A stretch of 64,000 nucleotides of DNA from SHZI01 sp031395645. GTDB taxonomy: Bacteria; Pseudomonadota; Gammaproteobacteria; Steroidobacterales; GCA-2729495. The stretch is taken from NCBI GenBank assembly GCA_031395645.1, contig JANNJM010000056.1, forward strand, positions 11,553-75,552, written 5' to 3'. Position numbers and translations under genes: made by a program. Shown here in pieces: positions 53,379 to 61,098 of the stretch (its first letter is position 1; each line of letters starts with the position of its first letter). The notes beneath the pieces were generated by a model that saw only the letters and a program-made list of their open reading frames with translations, was not told where the DNA came from and ran no database searches.

Positions 53379-54026
53379 TTACGCGAATGCCGAGGCCACG
53401 GGGTTGAAAAAATGCCGGCCGTTGCGAATGCGTCCGATCTCCTCAAGCAACAGGCCGAAGTGGGCGTCATTATGGACCGGGTCGATCACGGCCGCATTCA
53501 CGATCAACAGTGGCGCTGCATCGTAGTCGTGGAAGAAACGGGCGTAGGCTTCAGTCAGCCGCTCCAGGTATCGCCGTCCGATCCGCTGCTCAAAGTCGAT
53601 GCCCCGCCGGGCAATCCTGAACAGCAGCGTATCCACAGGTGCCTGCAGATAGACCACAAGATCCGGCGCCGGCGCCTCAAAGGCCAGAGACTCGGCCACT
53701 TTTTCGTACAAGGCAAGCTCGGCCAGATCGAGATTGATCTCGGCGAACAGCCGGTCCTTGTTGATCAGGAAGTCGGAGATGCGTGTGTCGGCAAAGATGT
53801 CATTTTGCCGCAGCTGTTCAATCTGCTGCACCCTCTGAAACAGGAAGAAGAGCTGGGTGGGCAGAGAAGCGCCGCGGGGATCCCGGTAAAAGCGCTCGAG
53901 AAACGGGTTGGCTTCCGGCTGCTCAAGTAGCAGCTCACCACCCAGCGCATCCGCGAGACGACGCGCCAAACTGGTCTTGCCGACACCGATGGGGCCTTCG
54001 ATAGCGATGTAACGGGAATTGCCCAT
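53379..54026 (-). CDS. Deoxynucleoside kinase family protein
   Basis: The 215-residue protein is a dNK/TK2-type nucleoside kinase: P-loop IEGPIGVGKTSLARRLA, substrate Glu in LLLEQPEANPFLERFY, an FLFQRVQQ helix and a lid-like segment RRGIDFEQRIGRRYLERL. Such kinases salvage deoxyadenosine, deoxyguanosine or deoxycytidine; specificity cannot be read here. The usual DRS/ERS motif appears as NKDRLFAE. A kinase of this type between folK and panB is common in gammaproteobacteria, so it is probably operon-encoded with folK. Confidence 0.88.
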   Translation of the reverse strand: MGNSRYIAIEGPIGVGKTSLARRLADALGGELLLEQPEANPFLERFYRDPRGASLPTQLFFLFQRVQQIEQLRQNDIFADTRISDFLINKDRLFAEINLDLAELALYEKVAESLAFEAPAPDLVVYLQAPVDTLLFRIARRGIDFEQRIGRRYLERLTEAYARFFHDYDAAPLLIVNAAVIDPVHNDAHFGLLLEEIGRIRNGRHFFNPVASAFA

Positions 54027-54067
54027 ATCTGGTTGTGCTTGGTCCTCTTCCGCCTGGACTCTTGTTG

Positions 54068-54547
54068 TTATTGGTCAAACGCCGCTGCCAGGCGCCAGAC
54101 CGGACCCAGTCCCGGAATCCGTAATGCAGGGGCGATCTCCCGCAGTGGCAACAATACAAAATTCCGGCTGACAATGCCTGGGTGTGGCACGGTAAGACGC
54201 TCTGTAACGAGGGTCACCTCGCCGTAGACCAGCAAGTCGAGATCGATGCGTCGGGGACCCCAGCGAGAACCCGCGCTGCGATCCCTGCCCTGTCGGCGTT
54301 CGAGCGCCAGCAGCGCATCCAGCAGAGCGAGCGGGTCGAGGCGCGTCAGCAGCCCGGCCACCGCGTTGAAAAATTCCGGTTGAGGCTGCGGCCCAAGAGC
54401 GGGATTGCGCAACGTTGCCGAGTGGCTGACACAACGGGTAGCGGGCAGTCCGGCCAGTGCCTCGAGGGCTAAGTGCACCTGCCGCTCTGGCTCGTCCAGG
54501 TTGCTGCCGACTCCGACGTAGGCAGGCACCCAGCTTCGGGCCGGCAT
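54068..54547 (-). CDS. folK: FolK, HPPK pyrophosphokinase
   Basis: FolK transfers pyrophosphate from ATP to hydroxymethyl-dihydropterin in folate synthesis. From ATG 54547 the product has 159 residues: VPAYVGVGSNLDEPERQVHL, then RNPALGPQPQPEFFNAV and the catalytic block RWGPRRIDLDLLVYG, ending VPHPGIVSRNFVLLPL. The open frame upstream overlaps pcnB; the start is 11 nt after the pcnB stop. Confidence 0.95.
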   Translation of the reverse strand: MPARSWVPAYVGVGSNLDEPERQVHLALEALAGLPATRCVSHSATLRNPALGPQPQPEFFNAVAGLLTRLDPLALLDALLALERRQGRDRSAGSRWGPRRIDLDLLVYGEVTLVTERLTVPHPGIVSRNFVLLPLREIAPALRIPGLGPVWRLAAAFDQ

Positions 54548-54558
54548 CGGCGTTGCAA

Positions 54559-55905
54559 TCAGAAGGCTTGTTCCGCGGGACCCGGCCGCTGCGCGTCGCG
54601 GCCACCACCGCGACCGCCGTTGAACTCCCGGTGCTGGTCCTCGGATGACAGCGTCTGGACCCGTGTCCACCACTCCGCCAGTTCCGCAGGGACATCACCG
54701 AGTTCCGTGCGCAGCAAGAGCAAGTCGTAGGCGGCACGAAACCGCCGGTGCTGCAACAGGACCGCAGCGCGGCGGCCCTGGCGGCGGTTGAATCGGGGCT
54801 GAAGCTGGAGCATTTCACGCATGGGTACGGAGAAGCGCCGCGGGAGCATAATGCGCGTGATCTGCTCGTCGGCAATTTCGACACCCGCATCAATCAGCGC
54901 CTGCACCTCCGACAGTTGGCCCTTGCGACGCATCGCATTGGCGCGCTCCTGGACCGGCCCCCACAGGAAGACGCCGAAGAGAAACATTGGCGTTACGGGC
55001 AAGCTCTCGGCCACCCGCAGGTCGGTATTGGCCAGCGCCCGTTCGATGAACCGGTTGCGGCGTGGGTCAGCCCCGCCACCGGCAAGCCAGGCCGCCGTGG
55101 CCGGAAACAGGTGCTCAAACAGTCCGTGGATCCGCAGCCGCCGATACGCTTCGAGCGCGTGACCGGTCTCGAAAATCTTGAGGAATTCATCGAACAACCG
55201 GGCGGGGGGCACGCTGTCTATCAGTGCGCCGAGACGCGCCATGGGAGCTGCCGCCTCAGGGTGAATCTCGAGATCCAGCTTGGCCGCGAGGCGTACCGCA
55301 CGGAGCATGCGCACCGGGTCCTCCCGGTAGCGTGTTTCGGGGTCGCCAATCAGCCGGATCCGGCGCGCCTCGATGTCCGGCATGGCATCGACGAAATCCC
55401 AGATCGAGAAATCGGCGATATTGTAGTAGAGCGCATTGACCGTGAAATCCCGCCGCCAGGCATCTTCTTCGATCGAGCCGAAGGAGTTGTCCTTGATGAT
55501 GCGACCGGCAGCATCGAGGATCTGCCGATCCTCGCTCTCCAGGTCCTCGTTGCCAAGGCCGCGAAAGGTCGCGACCTCCACGATTTCGTCCCTGAAGCGG
55601 ACGTGCACCAGACGAAAGCGCCGGCCGATGATCCGCGCGCTACCAAACAGCGCGCGCACCTGCTCGGGACTCGCGTCAGTCGCGATATCGAAATCCTTGG
55701 GTTGCCGGTTCAGCAGCAGGTCCCGCACCCCGCCGCCGACGATAAACGCCTGATACCCGCCGTCTTTGAGTCGATAAAGGACCTTAAGGGCGTTCCGGGA
55801 GATGTTCGCGCGGGAGATGTGGTGGTCAGACCGCGGGATGATGCGGGGCGAATCCACAGTGGGGATGGGTTGCGTCAAAGCAGCTCCGGCTTGAGCCAAC
55901 GGCAA
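54559..55905 (-). CDS. pcnB: PcnB, poly(A) polymerase I
   Basis: PcnB adds poly(A) tails that mark RNA for decay. The product of up to 448 residues has the nucleotidyltransferase motif FIVGGGVRDLLLNRQPKDFD with catalytic DFD (Asp71, Asp73). The pcnB-type RRFRLVHVRFRDEIVEVATF follows, then RRDFTVNALYYNI. The C-terminus is long and basic (RRGGGRDAQRPG), as in PcnB rather than CCA-adding enzymes. The start is uncertain: no ATG exists, and TTG 55905, TTG 55878 or GTG 55857 all precede the conserved IPRSDHHISRANISRNALKV. The tRNA-Glu promoter overlaps the first two. Confidence 0.92.
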   Translation of the reverse strand: MPLAQAGAALTQPIPTVDSPRIIPRSDHHISRANISRNALKVLYRLKDGGYQAFIVGGGVRDLLLNRQPKDFDIATDASPEQVRALFGSARIIGRRFRLVHVRFRDEIVEVATFRGLGNEDLESEDRQILDAAGRIIKDNSFGSIEEDAWRRDFTVNALYYNIADFSIWDFVDAMPDIEARRIRLIGDPETRYREDPVRMLRAVRLAAKLDLEIHPEAAAPMARLGALIDSVPPARLFDEFLKIFETGHALEAYRRLRIHGLFEHLFPATAAWLAGGGADPRRNRFIERALANTDLRVAESLPVTPMFLFGVFLWGPVQERANAMRRKGQLSEVQALIDAGVEIADEQITRIMLPRRFSVPMREMLQLQPRFNRRQGRRAAVLLQHRRFRAAYDLLLLRTELGDVPAELAEWWTRVQTLSSEDQHREFNGGRGGGRDAQRPGPAEQAF

Positions 55906-55918
55906 GGCCGACTATAAT
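55891..55918 (+). promoter_or_regulatory. Sigma-70 promoter of tRNA-Glu
   Basis: TTGAGC (55891-55896, 4/6), a 16-nt spacer and a perfect TATAAT (55913-55918) lie 33 nt before the tRNA. The promoter overlaps the 5' end of pcnB on the opposite strand. Confidence 0.7.
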
Positions 55919-55922
55919 AGCA

Positions 55923-55940
55923 GTGCCGCTCCGGCGGCAC
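55923..55940 (+). other. Hairpin in the tRNA-Glu leader
   Basis: GTGCCGC (55923-55929) and GCGGCAC (55934-55940) form a perfect 7-bp stem with TCCG loop, starting right at the predicted transcription start and ending 10 nt before the tRNA. There is no T run, so it is not a terminator on this strand. It could be a processing or protection element. Confidence 0.5.
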
Positions 55941-55950
55941 AGTCACTCAC

Positions 55951-56025
55951 GCTCCCTTCGTCTAGGGGTTAGGACGCGGCCCTCTCAAGGCTGAAACACG
56001 AGTTCAATTCTCGTAGGGAGCGCCA
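55951..56025 (+). tRNA. tRNA-Glu(CTC)
   Basis: A 75-nt tRNA. The acceptor stem GCTCCCT (55951-55957) pairs with AGGGAGC (56015-56021), followed by discriminator G and encoded CCA (56023-56025). The anticodon stem CGGCC/GGCTG (one G-T pair) closes CTCTCAA, giving anticodon CTC (55984-55986), which reads GAG. The T arm is ACGAG-TTCAATT-CTCGT. Confidence 0.97.
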
Positions 56026-56045
56026 CACCATTGCCTCTGTCAGAC

Positions 56046-56519
56046 ATGTCTTCGGCAACCCAACCTTCGGCAACCCAGAGCCCTGCTGCAGGGCCTCCGG
56101 TCCAACCTGCTGGCGTTTTCCGCCGGCTGGCAGCCGTATGCTACGACGGACTGCTGGTCGTTGCCGTGTGGATGCTCACCACACTGGCCATCGTCGCGCT
56201 GCGCGGCGGAGAGCCAGTGCCGCCGGGCCAGCTTGGCTATCAACTGCTGCTCATTAGTGCGACCGCCCTGTACTTCATCTCCTCGTGGTTGCGTGGTGGC
56301 CAGACCATCGGCATGCGCGCCTGGCGTCTCCGGGTGGAACGGGCATCGGGCGAACCGCTCGATGTAACGACCGGCATCGTCCGGTTTATCGGCGGCTTGG
56401 TGTCGGTTCTGACCGGCGGTATTGGCCTGCTGTGGTTGTGGATTGACCGGAACGAACTGACCTGGCACGACAGGCTCGCTGGGACCCAGGTACTGGTGCT
56501 CGCGAAGCAGTTGGGGTGA
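56046..56519 (+). CDS. RDD-family membrane protein
   Basis: The 157-residue protein has the RDD domain: AGVFRRLAAVCYDGLLVVAV with Arg and Asp in the first helix, a second helix (YQLLLISATALYFISSWL) and RGGQTIGMRAWRLRVERASG before a third segment. WIDRNELTWHDRLAGTQVLV closes it. RDD proteins are membrane proteins of unclear, possibly transport-related function. ATG 56046 is preferred over TTG 56031. It follows tRNA-Glu by 20 nt and ends 6 nt from the convergent lptG stop. Confidence 0.9.
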   Translation: MSSATQPSATQSPAAGPPVQPAGVFRRLAAVCYDGLLVVAVWMLTTLAIVALRGGEPVPPGQLGYQLLLISATALYFISSWLRGGQTIGMRAWRLRVERASGEPLDVTTGIVRFIGGLVSVLTGGIGLLWLWIDRNELTWHDRLAGTQVLVLAKQLG

Positions 56520-56525
56520 TCGGTC

Positions 56526-57593
56526 TCAGCGGCTCCGGCTAAGAAGGCCGATCGTCACGATCGCCAGGAGGCCCGTTGGCAGCCAGGCAACGGCGACCGC
56601 ATTGAGATTCCATACCTCGCCGCCATCCGAGAGCGTTCGGCTCAGGAGAAACCACGCGAGACCGATACCAAGACCCGCCAGCAGCCTCGAGCCCGCGCCG
56701 CCTGATCGCAACGGTCCGAGAACGAACGGCACAGCGAGTACGCACATCAGCGGCACCGCAAGGAGGGACGCGATGCGGCTCCAGAACGCCACCTCGTAGC
56801 TGCGTGCCTGCAGGCCACTGCGTTTAAGGTACTGGACGTAGCGCCAGAGAGCGGCGCCGGTCATAGTCTCCTCACGGATGACTGTCAGCCCCAGGAGATC
56901 CGGATTGACGCCCTCCAGCGCCAGCGATTGCGTCGTAACGCTCGTCTGGATGGCCGTTGCCGTGAAGCGACTCTCGGCGTAGTTTTGCAGGAACCAGCGC
57001 CGGTCCGGCTCAGCTCGCACCGACGCTGCGCGGCCAATCGCCTTGAGTGTGCCATCCTCGCCGAGGCGAAAAACGTAGACGTTGCCCGCCGGATGCTCTT
57101 CACTTGGAGGAACGATGTTGAGGATGGTCCTCCGGTCACGAATCCAGGCGCTGTCACCCGCACTGATGCCTGCCTGGCCGAATTTGGCCAGTTCCCGTTG
57201 CTGGCGCGCGTAGCGCTCGAGCGGTGGCGCGAGATACATGCTGGTGGCGAGTCCTGCCAGGGCAAGAACGATACCCGTCGCCAACACCGAATTTGCCAAG
57301 CCGCGCGGGGAGACGCCGGCGGCCCGCAGTACGATCAGTTCGCTGCGACCGGCCAATGCACCGAGCCCGAGAAGTGCACCGAGCAGCGTCGCAATAGGCA
57401 GCATCTGCGCAACGACGCTCGGCATCTGCAGCGCCACCCAGCCGAGTGCGTTCAGCAGTCCGTAGTTACCAATTCCGATGTCGTCCAGCTGGCCGACAAA
57501 CTCGATGAAGGCGCCGAGGCTAATCAGCACAGCTAGCACCAGCCCGGTGGTACCGATGATGGTGCGGAACAGGTAGCCGCGCAGAATTCTCAT
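56526..57593 (-). CDS. lptG: LptG, LPS export permease
   Basis: LptG is half of the LptFG permease that extracts lipopolysaccharide from the inner membrane with LptB. From ATG 57593 (MRILRGYLFRTIIGTTGLVL) it has 355 residues, six membrane helices and a periplasmic beta-jellyroll. The block GLGALAGRSELIVLRAAGVS is family-typical. The C-terminal three helices end LLSRSR. Its start overlaps the lptF stop by 4 nt. Confidence 0.94.
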   Translation of the reverse strand: MRILRGYLFRTIIGTTGLVLAVLISLGAFIEFVGQLDDIGIGNYGLLNALGWVALQMPSVVAQMLPIATLLGALLGLGALAGRSELIVLRAAGVSPRGLANSVLATGIVLALAGLATSMYLAPPLERYARQQRELAKFGQAGISAGDSAWIRDRRTILNIVPPSEEHPAGNVYVFRLGEDGTLKAIGRAASVRAEPDRRWFLQNYAESRFTATAIQTSVTTQSLALEGVNPDLLGLTVIREETMTGAALWRYVQYLKRSGLQARSYEVAFWSRIASLLAVPLMCVLAVPFVLGPLRSGGAGSRLLAGLGIGLAWFLLSRTLSDGGEVWNLNAVAVAWLPTGLLAIVTIGLLSRSR

Positions 57594-58708
57594 GCGTGCA
57601 TTCCACCGCCGGGAACGGCTGGGCTGGGCGGCCCTGGCACCCACCGTCGCCAGATACCGAGCTGGAAGAACAGCATGAGGAACGCTGCCACGAGGAACAA
57701 TGCATGTACCCACCAGAGCCCCACGAACGCGGGGATCTGGCCACGCTCGAGCCAGCCGCGCCCGGCAGCGAGCAGATTGGCGTAGATGAGGTAGACGAGG
57801 ACAGCCGACGCAAGCCCGGCAAAACGCCCCTTGCGCGGCTCCGTCTTGGCGAGTGGGACAGCGAGGATGGCCAGCGTAAGCAGCGTCAGTGGAACACCCA
57901 GGCGCCAGTGAAATTCGGCCAGGTCGGCTGGATCCTTCGACGCAAGCAAGGCGGATGTGGAGCGGGCCTCAGGCTTCAGCTTCAGGGGGCCGCTTGCTGG
58001 CAGCTCAAACGGAATACCGTGCTCCTCAAAATCGACAAGACGAAAGCGCTGATCGCCCGGCTGGCCTTCGTAGCGGTGTCCGCGCGCGAAGGTGAGCACA
58101 CGAATGCCGTTGCCGGCGTCCTGTTGCCAGGCCTCGTCAGCGACGATAATTTCCAGCTTGTCGCCGTTTCGCCGTTGCACGAACACCTGATGGAGGTGCC
58201 TGTCAGGCGTGAGCGATTCGGCATACAGCGCAGCAGTACCATCAGCGAAGCTGACGAAGCGGCCCGCCGCCGGCAGCCCGAGACTGGCATCCCGTTTGGC
58301 CTGTGCAGCAAAAGTCTCAACCTGGCGCAGAGCCGCCGGCGAAACGACCAGGCCAAGGAATCCAACTAGCACCGCGAGGATCGCACCCAGCGAGAGCACG
58401 GCAGAATAGAGCTGCGCCGGCCCGACGCCACAGGCCATCATGGCGGCCATTTCACTGTCGTGATAGAGCCTGGCAAGCGCCAGCATGATCGCCAGAAAAA
58501 ACCCGACCGGAATCAGAATGGTGAGGTATTGGACCGTCGTCAGCCCGAGCACCTGCAGAATGGCCGCGCGTGGCAGCTTGCTCGCAGCGGCGTCCCCAAG
58601 CACGGATGCGAACTGGTTGGTGACAAGGATCAGGAGCAGAACCAGTGTGACTACCAGCCAGGTTTGCAGTATTTCGCGCAGGACGTAGCGCTGGATGAGG
58701 CCATTCAT
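57590..58708 (-). CDS. lptF: LptF, LPS export permease
   Basis: LptF pairs with LptG. The 372-residue protein begins MNGLIQRYVLREILQTWLVV, has six membrane helices around a periplasmic domain (about 130-265) and the conserved LARLYHDSEMAAMMACGVGP. The C-terminal helix region includes KTEPRKGRFAGLASAVLVYL, also typical. lptF-lptG divergent from pepA is a conserved gammaproteobacterial layout. The 145-nt intergenic region contains TACACT (58748-58753), a weak -10 toward pepA. Confidence 0.95.
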   Translation of the reverse strand: MNGLIQRYVLREILQTWLVVTLVLLLILVTNQFASVLGDAAASKLPRAAILQVLGLTTVQYLTILIPVGFFLAIMLALARLYHDSEMAAMMACGVGPAQLYSAVLSLGAILAVLVGFLGLVVSPAALRQVETFAAQAKRDASLGLPAAGRFVSFADGTAALYAESLTPDRHLHQVFVQRRNGDKLEIIVADEAWQQDAGNGIRVLTFARGHRYEGQPGDQRFRLVDFEEHGIPFELPASGPLKLKPEARSTSALLASKDPADLAEFHWRLGVPLTLLTLAILAVPLAKTEPRKGRFAGLASAVLVYLIYANLLAAGRGWLERGQIPAFVGLWWVHALFLVAAFLMLFFQLGIWRRWVPGPPSPAVPGGGMHA

Positions 58709-58853
58709 TGCGACGGCAGCCTTAAGGAAGCCTCAGGATGAATCGGGTACACTATTGTGCCTTCAGGCAACGGATTTCCTGCGAGAGTCCGGACGTGGAC
58801 CAACCTTGGTTTACAGGTCGCATGGAGTCAAGCACGCGCATATCGAGGTCAGC

Positions 58854-60338
58854 ATGCAATTCCAGGTGAAAACTGGTACCGCCAGCCAGCAACGGACACC
58901 CTGCGCGATCGTTGCAATCTACTCCGGTGGCGAGCTCTCAGGCCCGGCCAGGGGCCTCGACACCGCCGGCGGAGGCCTGATCACCCGCGTGATCCGGAAT
59001 CGCGACATAAAGGGCGACCCCGGCGAGCTGCTGCTGCTGACCGACACGGGGGACCTGCCCTGCCAGCGGATTCTGCTCGTGGGGCTTGGCCCCAAAGGCA
59101 AGCTGGATCGCCGGACGTGGCGGAAGGCCACGCGCAGCGCGCTCGGTGCGGTGGCGCGCGGCAAGTACGCCGAGGCCACCCTGCATCTCACGGCCGAGAC
59201 CACGAGTGACGCTGACGCCTACCGCAGGGCACGACTGGCGGTGGAAATCTGGCACGAGGTCAGCTACCGGTTTGTCGCGATGAAATCCGAACCCGGAGAG
59301 AGTGGGCCTTCCATCAAACGGCTCGGTATCGCCACAAACAGCCGGGACCTGCGCCAGGCTCGGCGGGGCATCGAGCACGGCGAGGCCATAGGCCGGGCCG
59401 TGGCGCTTGCCAAGGATCTGGGCAATCTCCCGCCGAACATCTGCACCCCAAGCTACCTGGTGGAGCAGGCGCGCAACATCGTCAGGCACGGGAAAAAACT
59501 GTCCCTGAAGGCTATGGGTATCGCGGAGATCCGGAAGCTGCGCATGGGGGCTTTCCTTGCGGTCACGCAGGGCGCGGCCGAGCCCCCCCGCTTTATTGTC
59601 CTGCGGTACCGGGGCGGACCCGCTACCGCCAGGCCCGTCGTGCTCGTGGGCAAGGGCATCACATTTGATTCCGGCGGCATCTCCATCAAACCGGCTGGCG
59701 GGATGGACGAGATGAAGTACGACATGTGTGGCGCAGCCACGGTCCTTGGCGTGCTCCAGGCGGTGGCCGAGCTCAAGCTTCCGATCAACGTGATTGGCGT
59801 CGTGCCGACGTGTGAAAACCTGCCCAGCGGCACAGCGACGCGGCCCAGCGACATCGTGCGCACAATGTCGGGGCAGACCGTGGAAATCCTGAATACCGAC
59901 GCGGAAGGCCGTCTGATTCTCTGCGATGCCATCACGTACGCATTGCGATTCAAACCAGCGGCGCTTATCGACATTGCCACGCTCACCGGTGCCTGCCTGG
60001 TCGCCCTGGGTCGGGTCCGTTCCGGCCTGCTCGGCAATTCGGACCAGTTGGCGGACGACCTGCTCGACGCCGGCCAGGCAGCAGACGACCGGGCATGGAG
60101 GCTGCCGCTCGATGATGACTACGCGGAGCTCCTGAAGAGCCCGTTTGCCGATGTGGCCAATATTGGCGGACGAGACGCCGGGACAATCACGGCCGCAGCC
60201 TTCCTCTCACGCTTTGTCGGCAAGACGGACTGGGCACACCTCGACATCGCAGGCACGGCCTGGACCCAAGGCAGCGGCAAGGGCGGCACCGGCCGCCCGA
60301 TCCCGCTACTGATGGAGTTCCTGCTGCACAGAAAGTAA
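58854..60338 (+). CDS. pepA: PepA, leucyl aminopeptidase
   Basis: PepA is a two-zinc (or manganese) aminopeptidase; in E. coli it also binds DNA in Xer recombination. From ATG 58854 (after GAGGTC) the protein has 494 residues. Metal ligands are in VGKGITFDSGG (Lys267, Asp272), MKYDMCGAA (Asp290) and NTDAEGRLILCDA (Asp349, Glu351), with catalytic Arg353. The open frame extends 53 codons upstream, but this is not family sequence. Confidence 0.96.
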   Translation: MQFQVKTGTASQQRTPCAIVAIYSGGELSGPARGLDTAGGGLITRVIRNRDIKGDPGELLLLTDTGDLPCQRILLVGLGPKGKLDRRTWRKATRSALGAVARGKYAEATLHLTAETTSDADAYRRARLAVEIWHEVSYRFVAMKSEPGESGPSIKRLGIATNSRDLRQARRGIEHGEAIGRAVALAKDLGNLPPNICTPSYLVEQARNIVRHGKKLSLKAMGIAEIRKLRMGAFLAVTQGAAEPPRFIVLRYRGGPATARPVVLVGKGITFDSGGISIKPAGGMDEMKYDMCGAATVLGVLQAVAELKLPINVIGVVPTCENLPSGTATRPSDIVRTMSGQTVEILNTDAEGRLILCDAITYALRFKPAALIDIATLTGACLVALGRVRSGLLGNSDQLADDLLDAGQAADDRAWRLPLDDDYAELLKSPFADVANIGGRDAGTITAAAFLSRFVGKTDWAHLDIAGTAWTQGSGKGGTGRPIPLLMEFLLHRK

Positions 60339-60361
60339 CGCGGCTGCGGCGGATCCCGTCA

Positions 60362-60808
60362 ATGAGTACAACGCGAGTGTCCTTTTACGTACTGAGCGGC
60401 GCCGAACCCCTGGCCCGACTAGGATTCGCCTGCCGGCTGGCGGAGAAGGCTTACAAATTGCGGAACCGGATCCACGCGCATGCCAGCGATGCCGGAATGG
60501 CGCAGGCGCTTGATAACCTGCTCTGGACATTTCGACAGGGCAGCTTTGTACCCCACGAAATGCTGACGCCAGACAGTCAGTTGAACGCACCGATCACGAT
60601 AGGATTCGCCGGCAATCCCGCCCCGGTCGAACCACCGACCGCGGACCTCCTGATCAACCTTGCCGGCGAAATCCCGACATTTTTCGAACGCTACGCGCGT
60701 ATCGCTGAAATTGTAGACAGCAGTCCGGCAAGTCGCGAAGCTGGCCGCGTCCGACACCGCTTTTATCGGGACCACGGCCTGGAACCGGAAACCCACGAGG
60801 TACCCTGA
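60362..60808 (+). CDS. holC: HolC, DNA polymerase III chi subunit
   Basis: The chi subunit links the clamp loader to SSB. The 148-residue protein has the family pattern TRVSFYVLSG near the start, CRLAEKAYKLRNRIHAHASD, DNLLWTFRQGSFVPHEML and FERYARIAEIVDSSPASREA. The ending GRVRHRFYRDHGLEPETHEV is also typical. Its position between pepA and valS is diagnostic. Confidence 0.94.
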   Translation: MSTTRVSFYVLSGAEPLARLGFACRLAEKAYKLRNRIHAHASDAGMAQALDNLLWTFRQGSFVPHEMLTPDSQLNAPITIGFAGNPAPVEPPTADLLINLAGEIPTFFERYARIAEIVDSSPASREAGRVRHRFYRDHGLEPETHEVP

Positions 60809-60810
60809 GC

Positions 60811-61098
60811 ATGGACCAGTCACGCATCCCCGTACTGACCGATGCCGTAGCCCGCCCGCGGCGCACTGCGGTGGACGAAACGGCGCGCCCGACCCTCACG
60901 GAATCCGAGCTGGCAGAACTGCAGGTCAGGATCGCTACCGGTAGCTTCATGCTGGTGGAAAAGCTGCTGCATCAGGCCTACAAGGAAATGGAGGCAACGC
61001 TCTTCGACGAAGTCGTGGGGCGCCTCCGGCACGAACTCCCGGAACTGATAGACCAGGTCCTGCGCGAGCACTTCGAACGAGATCTCAAGGATGACTGA
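60811..61098 (+). CDS. Small acidic helical protein between holC and valS, function unknown
   Basis: I do not recognise the family. The 95-residue product has a disordered-looking N-terminus (about 1-30, VARPRRTAVDETARPTL) and then amphipathic helices (ELAELQVRIATGSFMLVEKL, then ATLFDEVVGRLRHELPELID), ending FERDLKDD. It has no signal or membrane segment. It starts 2 nt after holC and ends immediately before the valS GTG, so it is translated with them. Small poorly conserved ORFs are often found at this spot. Confidence 0.75.
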   Translation: MDQSRIPVLTDAVARPRRTAVDETARPTLTESELAELQVRIATGSFMLVEKLLHQAYKEMEATLFDEVVGRLRHELPELIDQVLREHFERDLKDD

